From: Cordia subcordata
Taxonomy: Eukaryota > Streptophyta > Magnoliopsida > Boraginales > Cordiaceae
Reading direction: 5' to 3'
Assembly: GCA_028554755.1 (NCBI GenBank)
Contig: JAPTOF010000017.1
Coordinates: forward strand, 7,998,001-8,062,000
Length of the DNA: 64,000 nt
The notes under the pieces are model-generated. The model was not told where the DNA came from, did no database searches, and was given only the letters and a program-made list of their open reading frames with translations. Of this stretch, positions 49,057 to 61,900 are shown one piece after another; position 1 is the stretch's first letter, and the number at the start of each line of letters is the position of its first letter. The position numbers and the translations under genes were made by a program.

Positions 49057-52000
49057 GATGGATAGATAAGTACCCAATCATGGCATGAGAGCATGAAATG
49101 ATCAGCTCCAAGGCTTCTATTCCAATATGGATATTTGGTAGATATGGTTTGGACATAGTCGCCAATCACACGTCCAAGAACAGCCTTGTCACGGATGATG
49201 GGATCGAAAAGGTACTCAAGGATCATCACCACACTAAATGGGAGGAAATATACGTGGGCTTGATTTGGATCAAACGTTCGAAACTTTGTGTTTTTCTCCA
49301 TCAAACTGAGAAAGATCCCTTCCAGGGAGTAAATGTTCTTCAAGGGACCATAGTGAAACAATGGGGGTTGTCCTTCTTCGTATACAAATATCTTGAATAG
49401 ATTTTCCATCAGCAAGTAACTCCTGCACACGAATCAAGCACAAGTATGAGAGGAAGCAAAAAGATAGATGTGGGACGACGTACTTTTTGGTGAATTAGAA
49501 TTGAACTACAGTTCTCACTTACTCAAAATTGACGGTTAGGGGAGTTGAAATTAAATTTCTTGCTAACTCGAATTAATTTTGGAGAAATTGAGGTTATAGT
49601 TTCAAGGCACTTGTATCATCAATAAATAAAATTTAAAGCCTAATTACCATTATAGGCCTGTTTGGATTATTTTTATTTTTTAGAAAAAAGTATTTTTTTT
49701 AAAAAAAAGTTATATTAAAATTTTAATTACTATTTAATTTGACTTTTAAAAAAATTAAAATTTTAAAAAAAGTTTAAATATAATTTTTTTTAAAAGTTAA
49801 AATTTTCAACTTATCAAAAAAAAATTATTGTTCAAAAATTGTTAAAAAAAATTCTTTTAAGAAAATCAAATGAGTCCTATATTTAAGATTTAAATCAGCA
49901 TCGCATAATGATGATCTGAAAACATGGTGCCCAGTGCGAACCAGATATTAAACTCACCATTAATAAGGTCAATTTCACACCTTTAGCCGACGGGTGTGAA
50001 TGTTGTCAGCTAAGTGTCAATTTCAGCTTTGCATTATTTTCCACACCTCAGCAGAAAACAAACCCCTTGGTTGCTAAGCGTAATCAATTCCAACTTCAAT
50101 TCTTATCATAAATTCGTAAAACTCCCGACCAATCGGAGTTTCGCAGGTGTCCATTCGGAAAAGTGACAGGTTACTGACTCTCAAGCATTTGACAAGACAT
50201 AAGGGTGTACTTCAAATCATGGAACAGAATAAAAGTTACTTTTGTCGAACCAAATTGACTATAAATTGGTGAATTTTAAAATTGTTTAATTGATTATTTT
50301 TTATCTATCGCACACAGTTACACAGACTGATTCATTCATTTACACTCATAACAATGTCAAAACTATGTTTATACTGAACTTCCTACAATATTACATATTA
50401 TGGAATAAAGATATACCAATATATATATATATATATATATATAGAGTGTTCATGCGGGAAATTCTTATATAGACTACTATATGGATATTTTTTATGATTA
50501 TCACACTTACACAAGTGGTATTACTATAAATTCTAAAATCAGATCTCAATAATGTTATTGCAGAAAATTATTTTCCTTTAAGCAATAAGTAGAATTGTAA
50601 TCTATGCTAGAATCTCCGACTCTAACACGTGTATGTAGTGAAACACTTAAGGTTTCAATTTCTCAGTAAATAACTTTTCTTCATTTCCAAACATATATAG
50701 TACTATAACATGTATGATCTTGATATCTAAATTCAATTATAAGTAGATCAACTATATAAATTTAGTAGCCAAAAATTGGGGAGTTTATCGGATTTGCTTT
50801 ACAATTTGACATTTATAGCTCACCATTTGTGGTTGGGATACATGTCCATGATATCGAACGAGAGATTAAAATTTGCAAATTGAGGAGAAAATTAATGGCT
50901 GAAGAGAAAATTACCTAAATCAGCTTATACACGTTATACCAAGGAAAATAGAGAAAGAATGAAATAATTACGCTATCATAGGATCTAATCAAGAGTAATT
51001 TTTATAATTAAACGATCATACACATATTTTCTCCCCTTTTCATATCACTCGTATTAATATCACATCGCTTTCTATCACCTCACCGCTCTCTTTCTCCAGC
51101 TTGCCACCTCTCCTGTCAGATGCTACGACCTCGTCTTTTTATAGTGGCCAAATTGTTACGTGTTGAAGATTTTGTCGAGCTCTAAAATAAAAGATATTTA
51201 TATACTTATGGTAAGATATAAAAAAACTCAATTTAATTTTTTTCAGTAATCAAACATTTTAGCTTTCTAAAATAATACATTTTAAAAAAAAAAGTTATAA
51301 ACAACATTTTAAGAAAAAGTTAATTCAAAGGAGGCCTTAGACATACCGCTCCCGCCCCACTCGAGCCGGTCGCTAGAGGGTGTGGCTCTCATTCATACTT
51401 AAGGTCAGCGTTATGGTACAGTAAGAATTTTCCCTCGTGTAGCTTGCTTTTAGCCTGTTTGGCTAAGCTCATGTAATTTGAGACTTATAAGTTATAAATA
51501 ATAAAAAGCATATGAGGAAGTGCTTTTTTTTAAGAACTTATAAGTTACAAAATAAGCAAAACAAATCCTATTTTAAACACGCATTTATTTGCAATATAAT
51601 ACAAAATAATTAAAATTAATTACCTGTGAAATACATAAGCATCCCGGTAGATATCACCTTGAGGAACATAATCAGCATCTGAAAGAATTGATGATGAGTG
51701 GTTGCAGCTACTATTAGCAATGGCAGCTTTGATCAAAGCTCTAGCTTTAGCCAGACTTGCTTCAATTCTCTCCATGTTTTTATCCCTCTTTTTCCCTCTT
51801 CTCATAAGAGTTTCAGCCTCTAAGTCCTTTATCATCTTCTCCACTGCCCTTTGCATCTTTGGATTCTGGCATAAAAAAGTGACAAAACGTACTCATCGTG
51901 ACACGATGACACGTGGCATAAAAAAAGAACATCGCCACAATAATAACGCAATCATGGCGATGCATGCGAATAACAAAAAATTAAAAGCAAGTGAAGGGGG

Positions 52001-52239
52001 AGAGAGATTACAGTGAAGGTGGGGTATAGAGCTGTTTTAGGATTCATGGACGAAGATACAGAAGAGGTTGAAGATGCGCCATTAATGGAGGACGTCCATG
52101 GCGAAGATGATGTTGAAGATAGAAGAGAAGACAAATAATACAAGCCTTTAAGACCATGTGTTAAGGAAAAAGCAGCTATAGCAAAGAAGGTGATAGCCAA
52201 AAGAGTAACGCATAAATTTCTTCTGAAAACATGCCACAT
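47664..52239 (-). CDS. GT47 exostosin-family glycosyltransferase, intact (493 aa)
   Basis: Exons 52239-52012, 51865-51624, 49422-49074, 48326-47664; all splice sites are GT-AG and the phases (0, 2, 0) close on a TAA. It encodes a predicted Golgi type II membrane protein. Residues 10-26 are the membrane anchor, followed by a serine-rich stem and a charged, probably coiled segment (about 80-135). The GT47 catalytic domain has SYLLMENLFKIFVYEEGQPP, RSLGADHFMLSCHDW (about 259-273), FFAGGWHGRLRP (336-347) and CPSGHEVASPRIVEAIYAE (384-402). The subgroup includes proteins annotated as probable glycosyltransferases At5g11130/At5g25310 and the xylogalacturonan xylosyltransferase XGD1, so a role in pectin or another wall glycan is plausible. 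The exact sugar transferred cannot be told. Intron 2 (2.2 kb) holds MITEs. A GA-rich 5' leader lies at 52,240-52,290 and a TATA-like TATATA at about 52,440. Confidence 0.95.
49026..49057. repeat. TA microsatellite just inside GT47 intron 3
   Basis: An uninterrupted TA run starting about 17 bp after the donor of exon 3. It may vary in length between individuals. Confidence 0.9.
49654..49878. mobile_element. Short MITE in GT47 intron 2, AGGCCTGTTTGGATT end
   Basis: AGGCCTGTTTGGATT at the left and AATGAGTCCT at the right; A/T homopolymer interior like 45,714 and 54,261. A further possible member is at about 51,454-51,573 (GCCTGTTTGG to AAACAAATCC) in the same intron. Confidence 0.55.
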
Positions 52240-52299
52240 CTCTCTCTAGATCTCTCCCAATCTCTCTCTCTCTCTTTCTCTCTCCCGAAATATGATGTT

Positions 52300-54260
52300 T
52301 GTAAGTTAATAGTATGGGTATTCACAAGAAGACCATGTTGTCGGCATGTAATTAGGAGGTTCCAAAACTAGAGAAACCTGGAAATTAATGCGATAAAAAT
52401 TTGCTTTGTAAGAGTGATGATATTAATTCATACCAATCTATATATAAATATGATAGGAACAGTTTAATTTTAAAGTTTCAATAAATAAAATGGGAAGTCA
52501 AATATTAAACAATTCATGATGAGACTGAAGACAAATTAAAATACTTTGGACAAATATGTCATACTTCTTGATGCAAGAAAATTGAATCTTGAACCAAGAC
52601 CTTGACCTTAACAATTAGCGAGAATCTCATTGGCTTGAACAATCATCCTAAAGAAAAGGGATGCAAGTGACCGAAATTAAAGATTGGAAAAAAAATCTAT
52701 TGCCAAATAGAGACATCATAGCGATGGAATATAGAGTCATATGTATTTAGTAATGGATTAGTGATTGTTACTAATAGTACCCAAAATAGATAAGTAATTA
52801 TGATGAGCAGTAAATTTTAAATTAAAATTTTATTAAAAAAATCGAAGTAGAGACGAAAATATTGTCATTATTTGGAGAGACAAAAAGAAGCCTACAATAT
52901 ATTTTGACTTGTTAATAATGAAAAAATTCAAGTAGGTTGGCGCAAATTCCTCTGTTTTTAGAAATGGTGCGAATTCCCTTCTCCAATTTTAAAAATAGTG
53001 CAGATTTCTCCTTCAAATTTAAAATAAGATGCATATATACCACTAGATGAGTAAAAAAACATATCTGCTAAATTATATAAATTTTCTAGTTTAAATAACC
53101 CCTAGTTAAACAATACAGATATATTCAATAACAATTGAATGCATATAAATAAAGAAATCTATATAATTTAGGAGATATATTTTTTATTTTCACCTTTCAA
53201 GTGGTGTGCGTACACCTTATTGCAAACCAGATGAGGAATTTGTATCATTTTTAAAATTAGAGGGGAAACATCTTATTTCAAATGAGAAGGAGAAATTTGC
53301 ATTGTTTTTAAAATCAGAGGAGGAAACTTATACCAATTTATTTAATTTTTTTTGTTAAAATACGTCATAAGTATGTTTTTTACACTCTCTATTAACTTTA
53401 ATTAGAAAAAGCTAACAGGAGTCAATGTACAATGTTCTTTAAAGTACAGGAGTATATACCAACCAGTTCTGAAACCACTTGAAATTTTATACAACTTTCA
53501 CAAAATACTAGCGGTAAAATGCATATTACTCTTATTCTTTTACTTGATTAACAATAAATTATTTAATTTGTTCACTCCATCTAGTTTGGAAAAAATATTA
53601 TCATTCAAAATCTTTGCGTGACGTGACGAAATTATGTATTTCTTTTGTTTATGTAATTCCTTAATTGTTTAGGTAATTTCATAATTAACGGACAATACAG
53701 TAACGGATGCATTTCAAAATTTGTAAGAAATGGAAAAGAGTTGATGGCTGACATATTTAGCTTAAAAAGAGGAGCCTTTCATTAATATAGTGTTCTGCAA
53801 TAAGCAAAGTCAATTTTATTCTCATAATGAAAATGTTTGCAGCAATGCAATGACAGGTTACAATTTTTTAGGTGACAACATATGGACACAATCACATAAT
53901 ATTCAAAATTTCTCCTAGGCTTACTTGATTCCGATTGTGTTAATACGATTGTGTTAATTCATTACCAAGATTGGATTTTAGTAAAACTTTTTTGATTATA
54001 TGATTGTCAAATATTATTGTTTACTCCTTGATAACTCCAAATATCCGATTTCATTACCTTTTCTCCTCTGATACTGCTCCATGAATTTGTTATTCCCTCG
54101 CCTAATTAAGAATGAGTAAGTTAATTAAGTTTGGATAGGTCTATCTAATTAAATAGGCATAGATTAAAATGTTATTCACTTGATCTTGACAATTTCATTC
54201 AATTTTCACTTCATACCGATAAAAAGAAATAAAATTAGACGAAGATGATAGCTCTGATTA
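52300..54260. other. Upstream flank of the intact GT47 gene; repeats but no other gene
   Basis: It includes decayed CATTTTACC-type MITE sequence at about 52,880-53,530. No coding frame. Confidence 0.5.
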
Positions 54261-54489
54261 AGAGCCTGTTTGGATTGGTTTTTTTTTAGGAAAAAGAACT
54301 TTTTTCCTTGAAAAAAGTTCCATTAAATTTGTAATAACTATTTGATTTAGCTTCCAAAAAAGCTCAAACTCTCAAAAAAGCTCAAATATAGCTTTTTTTT
54401 ATAAGCCAAAATTTTCAACTTCTAAAAAAAACTATTTTTCAAAGCTGTTAAAAAAAACGTTTTAGAAAAAAGGCAATCCAAACAAATCC
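54261..54489. mobile_element. Tourist/PIF-like MITE, AGAGCCTGTTTGGATTGG ends
   Basis: Inverted ends AGAGCCTGTTTGGATTGG and CAATCCAAACAAATCC, flanked by TTA on both sides (54,258-54,260 and 54,490-54,492). Non-coding, 229 bp. Confidence 0.75.
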
Positions 54490-54492
54490 TTA

Positions 54493-55390
54493 CTAAAGAT
54501 CCATTTGGCCCAAAAACCTGAGAAACATGATTTTCTTCCCCATGGGTTCTGTATGATGGAAAAGAACTCAGTAAAAATTTGATAAGGATTATTAATAACT
54601 GTCCTTCTAAAAATTTATTTTGTTTTGCTAGATATAAAAAACCACATATTTACATAAACTTGTTAACCATGCCTTTCAAGATTGAAAAATAAAAACTTTA
54701 TATATGTAACTACAATAAACCAATAAATTCCAAACATATATATATATATATATATATATATGAATTTTTTATATTTAGTAAAAGAAGAAAAATAGAAGGA
54801 TGGGTATTAATATTTGAAACTCTCCTTTTGAACCGAAAAATCTTTATAATTTTGTATTCTTGCCGCCCAAAAAAAGCCTAAAAATGTACATGTGTCCACA
54901 TATATGTGATGGCCTGAATTTATAGGTTTGTGTCCGTATATGTCACGTAAGAATTGGAATACCTTATAGAGAAAAGCCACCTTATAAGATGTAAAAGGAA
55001 AAAATGCTACAAGATTTGAAGGGAAAGAATTTGCAATGTAAGTGAAAAATCAATAGCGTTTGTTAACATTGTGCAAAACACTTCCTTTTTTAAAGTTCGA
55101 TTTGAAGTTTAGGCACTTAAACTTATATTTCACCAAATTTAAACTCTAAATTTACCCTTTCTTCAAATACAAAAGATAGTATATAATCACTGATACTAAA
55201 ATTAATGAGAAATACAAACAAAAGGTAGTATATAATCTCATACACTGAAAGACAATGAAAAATGCAAATCTTTATTAGATTTTCTAAACTAATCTAACAA
55301 ATATCTTTCTCGGGGATAAAATCTCAGGGTCCATTTCTTTGTAGGAAAATAACCAATTGGGAGAAAATATTTTCAGAGAACAAATACTTT
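54493..55390. other. AT-rich intergenic DNA, no gene seen
   Basis: A TA microsatellite at about 54,738-54,762; otherwise nothing supported. Confidence 0.5.
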
Positions 55391-55391
55391 A

Positions 55392-55401
55392 TATATGTAT
55401 A

Positions 55402-55442
<41 letters not shown>
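55392..55442. repeat. TATG/TG/TA compound microsatellite
   Basis: A TG run followed by a TA run, about 400 bp before the edge of the right duplication arm. Confidence 0.9.
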
Positions 55443-55447
55443 TCTTT

Positions 55448-55795
55448 AAATTGGTTTTTGTCATTTTAAAATATTGAAATTAGTTCACAAATATTCAATT
55501 AATAAAGTTAAATTAGTCCTTATCATTAAATTATTTATATTAATCTTCAATATTTGACAACGACAATCAACTAGTCCTCGTTATTTTAAAAAGATTCACA
55601 TTAGCTCTCAAGAGGACTAATTTGATAAGTTTGTAAAATATTGAATACTAATATGAATTTTCTTTTTCCAAATAATGAGTACTAGTTTGACTATCTTTGT
55701 GAAAATTAAAGACTAATATGAATGTTACTCATTTGAATACTTTTGCAAATTATTGAGGATTAATTTGAATATTTTAAAATAATAAAGACCAATTT
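55448..55795. mobile_element. Fold-back MITE next to the right-arm breakpoint
   Basis: AAATTGGTTTTTGTCATTTT at the left and AAAATAATAAAGACCAATTT at the right are inverted, and the match extends about 35 bp through TAAAATATTRAAATTA. The interior is AT-rich with further short inverted blocks (GACTAATTT, ACTAATATGAAT). Confidence 0.7.
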
Positions 55796-56210
55796 CAGAA
55801 AATGAGGAAGCAATAGCAGCTATTTGCAAAATTCTCCCACCAACTAAACCATTTTTTTTCATTTCTAATTATTATTTTTTGTTAAGAAAAAAAAAATTAT
55901 TCGGATTGACTAATTTTTCAGGCGTTAATATTTTCCTGCAAATAATCGGGGACTAACTGAACAAAAAATCTTGTAGGAGCTCATCATCTATTAGAACCAG
56001 ATGAGCACAAGCAAACTAGTTTGAAACTAAATATAATTGAATGCCAGATAGTCTATAAAAGATGAAAATCTAATTCAAAAACCAAAAATCGACTTTTATG
56101 AGTTTACACATGGATAATTTACTATTTCTAATCAATTGCATTTTCAACATAGAGATTGGTTGCTGAAAACAAAGAAAATATAACTTTAACCATCTATCCA
56201 ACCCCATTAA

Positions 56211-56279
56211 TTAAATTTTTCCAAAAAAGGAAACAAAAATCGAGAGAGCCAAGAGCACAACCAATGAGCAACTAACCAT
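56211..56279 (-). other. Conserved 22-aa hydrophobic small frame, right-arm counterpart
   Basis: MVSCSLVVLLALSIFVSFFG-KI then TAA, the same length as the frame at 18,657-18,725 with no indel. The possible splice donor seen in the left copy is lost here (TTTTTGGAAAA). Confidence 0.25.
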
Positions 56280-56789
56280 CCAGGACATTTAAATTCTGAT
56301 TTCTACAACTTTGGAATAGATACATGATAACTAAACCACAAGAATAACTAGAAGTTCGTCAAAACAAGGTAAACTGTAGCACATCCAAAAAGAAAAAAGC
56401 TTTTCCTTTCTTTCTTTTATTATTATTATTTTTTTTTTGGTTAGAGATCATGTCATTTTTTAATAGATATGCTATATGTAATGACAATTTTCAAAAATAT
56501 TATAAACATATTAGCAAACCTTAAAGTAGAAATAACACATGTACAAACGACAAAGTCATCTACTTTTGTTTCATGTCTACATGCATGTTGTTTGTCAGTT
56601 TTATGCATTGGTTTTGCCATATATATAATCAGCTTTTGACAATTTGCCATAAATTAGATTACTAAAATCAAGGAATGGATTACATAAATTACCTGCATGC
56701 AGCTAAAATAAGATTACTACCTTTTCCCATATATATTTTTGGTTATTGTTTACAGGGTTATAATACAATCAAGAATTAACATTGCAACA

Positions 56790-56956
56790 ATGGGACACAG
56801 AAACCAGTGGAAGGTACTCGCATCGTGGTTGGGACTTATTTTGCAGTCACTCTTACCTTCTTCCTATTGTAGGCATCAATATGGGTAAGTATACATATAC
56901 ATACATATATATATGTATATATACATATACCTAAATATATATGTACATATACATAC

Positions 56957-56991
<35 letters not shown>

Positions 56992-58052
56992 CGCAAACAT
57001 CTGCAGTCAAGTATATATATGATTTTATGTCTGCTATATATATATATTCTGTTTGACCCATGTCATCTTTAGTTGCTTCAAAGAAGAATTTTACATCTTG
57101 GCCAATGAAAGTAGAAATTTGCTTTATCTTTTAAGAAATCAATGATCAATCATGAGGGTTGAGAATATTTATTATTGTGATGTGATGATCATTAGTACTA
57201 GAATTATGTTGGTTTTGTCTCAAAAGAAAAAAGAAAAAAATCAGAATCTGTGTGTAATCTATTTCAAATTTAGATTCATTGTATTTTGTAATGGATTTAA
57301 CAAATCTGTCTCTACTACTTGAGATGGATTTCTGAGACAATGCATATGTTGTCTGAAATCCTTGGGAGGAGGAAGGAAAAAGAATTTTGATAAACATTTC
57401 TACCCCACCCTCCACTTTTCACAAAATTTGGACCCAGGTCATTGCTCTTGAGGAGATTGTTTTAGCCACTTAAAGTATATTCTAATTCCAGGTAAACTCA
57501 AGTAATTAAAATAACATACTCTCTTACCCGTCGATAATAGTTTAAATCTCAAATTAAAGTAGTTGAAATTACATACTCTCCTATTGGGCGATGATGATAG
57601 TTTAAATCCCATTGGAGCCAAGAGAATGAGGATTAGGGAGTGTGGAGGCGAAAAGAAAAGCGGAAAACACAATTCTTTCATTTACGCACTGTTCCATTTA
57701 TGTTACTTTGATTATATTCTATACATGGTTTACCTTGTTAATTTTTGCGAGTTTTTTTCATGCCTTGCTAGAAGGAAATATTAACCAATTAAGTATCTAA
57801 ATTAAAAATTAATCTAGTAAGTTTTCATAATAGTAACCAAATCTAATGTTATTTAAGTTCTTCTTGCAGCTCAATATTTGGTGCAAAATACTAAATCTAA
57901 TTAACTCTTCTTTCTCAGAAGGGAGTCATGGAGAGAAAACAGCCAGCAGCCGTCTCCTGGGATTCGATTGTTTGTGGAGGATCAACATGTAACTTTATCA
58001 GTGAATTCACACACACATCGCACGGATAATACACTCACACACAAACACATGT

Positions 58053-58105
<53 letters not shown>

Positions 58106-58915
58106 ATATAGTGAGAGGAAAAAAAATTATGAATTGATGATACACTTATAACGCAATGATCTATAAAATTCACAATATATCATTATATTTTGTTTGACAT
58201 ATATAATATTATATGTTAAAAGAAAATCTAAATCCGAGAAAGAGTATATGAACAACTCTTATAGGACTTAATTTTTTTTTGTCCAAGAAGTTTTATGGTT
58301 CTTATAACTCTTTATCTATTGATATATCACAGATGGAGTTGGATAACGGGATTGTGAACATCAGCTTCTCAAATCCGGAGGGTTTAATCACAAAAATCGC
58401 ATACCAGGGAAGCGATAATCTACTCGATACAAGAAATAAGGAAGATAATAGAGGGTATGAGTTATATATTATTGTTCTGTTAGAAAAAGGGTTATATATT
58501 ATTGTTGTCTCTAGCGAGGACGCTATTTGTTATTTTCCTTTTATATAATTAGACAAAAAACAAATATATATATATATATACACACACTAGTATGACATCC
58601 ACGGGATGCACGGGAAGTGACATGTGTGATTCGATATATTAAAATTATAGAATTTTTGCATCTTACTAAATAGTTATTGAAATAATTATGTACTATGAAA
58701 TTAATAAAACAATTATTGATATCTATAGAGAAGGGGCATAATATTAATTAAATTAAAATATTTAATATAGGAATGGAATTGAATAAATGATAAAAAGCAA
58801 AAAGTTAACATAAGAATAGGCATATTTAATTGATAAGTAATTATGGAAAGCTTGTCATATAGAGCGCCACTTGACAGTACGAAATTACAGCTTATTTTAC
58901 TTTATTATATACTGT

Positions 58916-58960
<45 letters not shown>

Positions 58961-61900
58961 AGAAGTATTTAGTCATTCACAATTTAAATATGCCCATAAT
59001 CATTATACTTGGAAGTTTTAAATTTGATCCTAGTGTATTGTTACCTCAACTGATTATTGATGAGCTAAACATAAATTTTGTAGGTATTGGGATGTTATTT
59101 GGGACAAAGGTGCTCCTGGTAACCTGGACAAGTAAGATTTTTAAGAGATTACAAATTTCCATGTATAGTTTGTTCTCCATATTTAAATCACACACATATA
59201 TATGCAGGTTGCTAGGCCAAAGTTTCAAGATTCTAAAGCAAACTCCATATCAAACAGAGATTTCATTCACAAGAACATGGAATGTGTCTGTCAGTGGACA
59301 ATATGCTCCGTTAAACGTGGACAAAAGGTAAAGTAATGATACGATTATAATAAAATTATATGAATTATTAAGTGTGAAGACAAAATGACTGCTTCAGCAT
59401 CGAACCATTATCAATCTCATGATATTAAAAACATTATGAGAAATTTCAAATCAAAAAGTACGTATTGATTGTCATTTAATATGTTTCAACTAAACAAGCA
59501 GGTTCATAATGTTACACGGCTCGCCGGGATTTTATACTTATGCTATACTTGAGCGGTTAAAAGGATGGCCTCGTAATGGAATTGATGAAGCAAGGATCGT
59601 ATTCAAGCTTCAAGAAGACAAGTAAAAGAGTGATTAATTTCCATAATTTTTTGTAGTAGATATATGAATAATTAGTACTGAAATATATAATCTTTTTCAA
59701 AATAGTGTTTAACCTGAATGTTCGTTTGTTATATATCACTCATGTACAATGTTGATGGATATGATTATTATTACTAGGTTTCATTACATGGCAATATCAG
59801 ATGAAAGGCAAAGAGTCATGCCAATGCCACAAGACCGTGAGACCGGAGAAGTTCTTGATTACAAAGAGGCTGTCCTCTTGACCAACCCAACCAATCCAGA
59901 CCTCAAAGGAGAGGTAAGACCTGAACAAAGTCTTTTGTTAAAGTTACACGTTATGCGACATTAAAATGGCGAAGATTAGTTAGTCCAAATGACCAAGATG
60001 GTGACACTAACCAATGTCATCTTGAAAGAAATCTGAAGTGTGAGTCCAAAAGATTAGTAGTAAAGGGCACATCTAACTTGAGAGACACTTCTAGTTCAGG
60101 GCCTGATTCAATTATTTTATGGTCAGATCTTTATCCATATATAACACAAGTAATACATTAATTATTATATTTTAGTACCTACATATAATTTATAAGAACG
60201 TAAGATCGAAAACTTTCCTAGTATGATTACCATCAACGATGGCAATTAACCTCATTCTCTAAACTATACGATGTAATTAGTCATTGCAGTACTAAAAAAT
60301 CAAAGTCTTACATTAGGTGCGTGTTCGGCAACAGCTTTTCAAGTAACGTTAAGCGTTTTGACTGGTCAAAACGCTATTTTGCTAAATTATTGCTGTTCGG
60401 TAAACTAGCGTTTCAAGTAGCTTTTTAGAAAGCTTTTAGCGTTTCAACTAGCATTTCTCAAAAGCTAAAAATTTTAGTGTTTCAGGTAGTTGTTAGCTTT
60501 TCATGTTTTTTTGGGCAATTCTACCCTTTTTGTATTTTTTATTTTTCTATTCTTTTTTCAATCTCTCTCTATATTTTTATCTTTTCTTTTACAAATATAA
60601 ATAAGAAATAATATAAAAATGAATTTCAATTTCTATATAATCAACATTACTAAAAGCATAAATTTTATTAGTACATTTTTTTTAACAAAATAATTTTGAA
60701 TATATTAAAATTAATTTTTGTAATATTGATATAAATGTTTTATCAAAAAATTAGTTATATTTAATATTAAAATATGATTATGAAAATAAATATCTAATTG
60801 TGAAATATATTATCTTATTACTATAATAGTACTAGTAATTACAATTATCATAATAACAATAATAATAATAACATGATAAAAATGTCATTTTACGTCATTT
60901 AACATTCATCAGTTAATCTAACAGCTAATTTTTACCGAACACATTTTGTTCAATTAGCTAGTTAAACAGCTATCCGCTAACAGCTAAAATGCAACAGCTA
61001 TTAGCTACGTAAACAGTTATCAGCTACTCCAATAGATAAGTTTGCCGAACAGGCCCCAGATTTCAACATAAAAAAATGTCAGCTAATAAGAAAGGTTAAA
61101 TCCCTTCGTTAATATATTATATATGGATATTGTAGGTGGATGATAAGTACTTCTACTCATGCGACAACAAAGATAATAGAGTTCATGGGTGGGTATCTAA
61201 TGACGACCCTCCAGTAGGGTTTTGGATGATCACGCCTAGTGATGAATTTCGAACTGGTGGACCTTTCAAGCAAGACCTCACTTCTCATGTTGGCCCCACT
61301 GTACTTTCAGTAAGTATTATATTGATAAATTGCTATGGATTTCTCTATATTCACTAAAAATATATCGAATTTTTTTATGATACAAAGATTTCTTCATAAT
61401 CCCCCTATGTTTACTTTAAAAAAGGAAAATGTACATGCCTATCTCTATCTAAAATATCTTCATTTTCAACACATTATTAATTAAAAGTATAATAAATTGA
61501 ACTTCGTATATACTATAAGGGGTCTAATGTACTTTTAAAAGACTACAATAGGGCAAGTGCTTATTCTCAGTTAATAATTGATTAAAAATAACCCTTTTTG
61601 GAAGAAAAGGGATGTATGTTTATTGTCAATAACTATAGAGAGGATTATGAGAGTTTTTTTTTTTTTTGGTATTATAAGAGCATCCAACACACTTTTAAAG
61701 AATCATAGGGATCCGCATAATTTACCCCTTCAAATTTTATAAGTTGCATAAAATGAAAGAATAGGAATGTTACGGGGGGAAATTACTGAAATTCACTTAT
61801 GACGTTGTATTACTAAATTCGCTTAATATCTTTTGCCATCCTCGATTTTTAACTCTTGGAAATATCGGAATGTAGATGTTCGTTAGTAGGCATTACGCAG

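Noticed and set aside
56876..57061. Minus frame full of repeated H-T and Y-I residues
   Set aside because: It is the translation of a TA/TG microsatellite.
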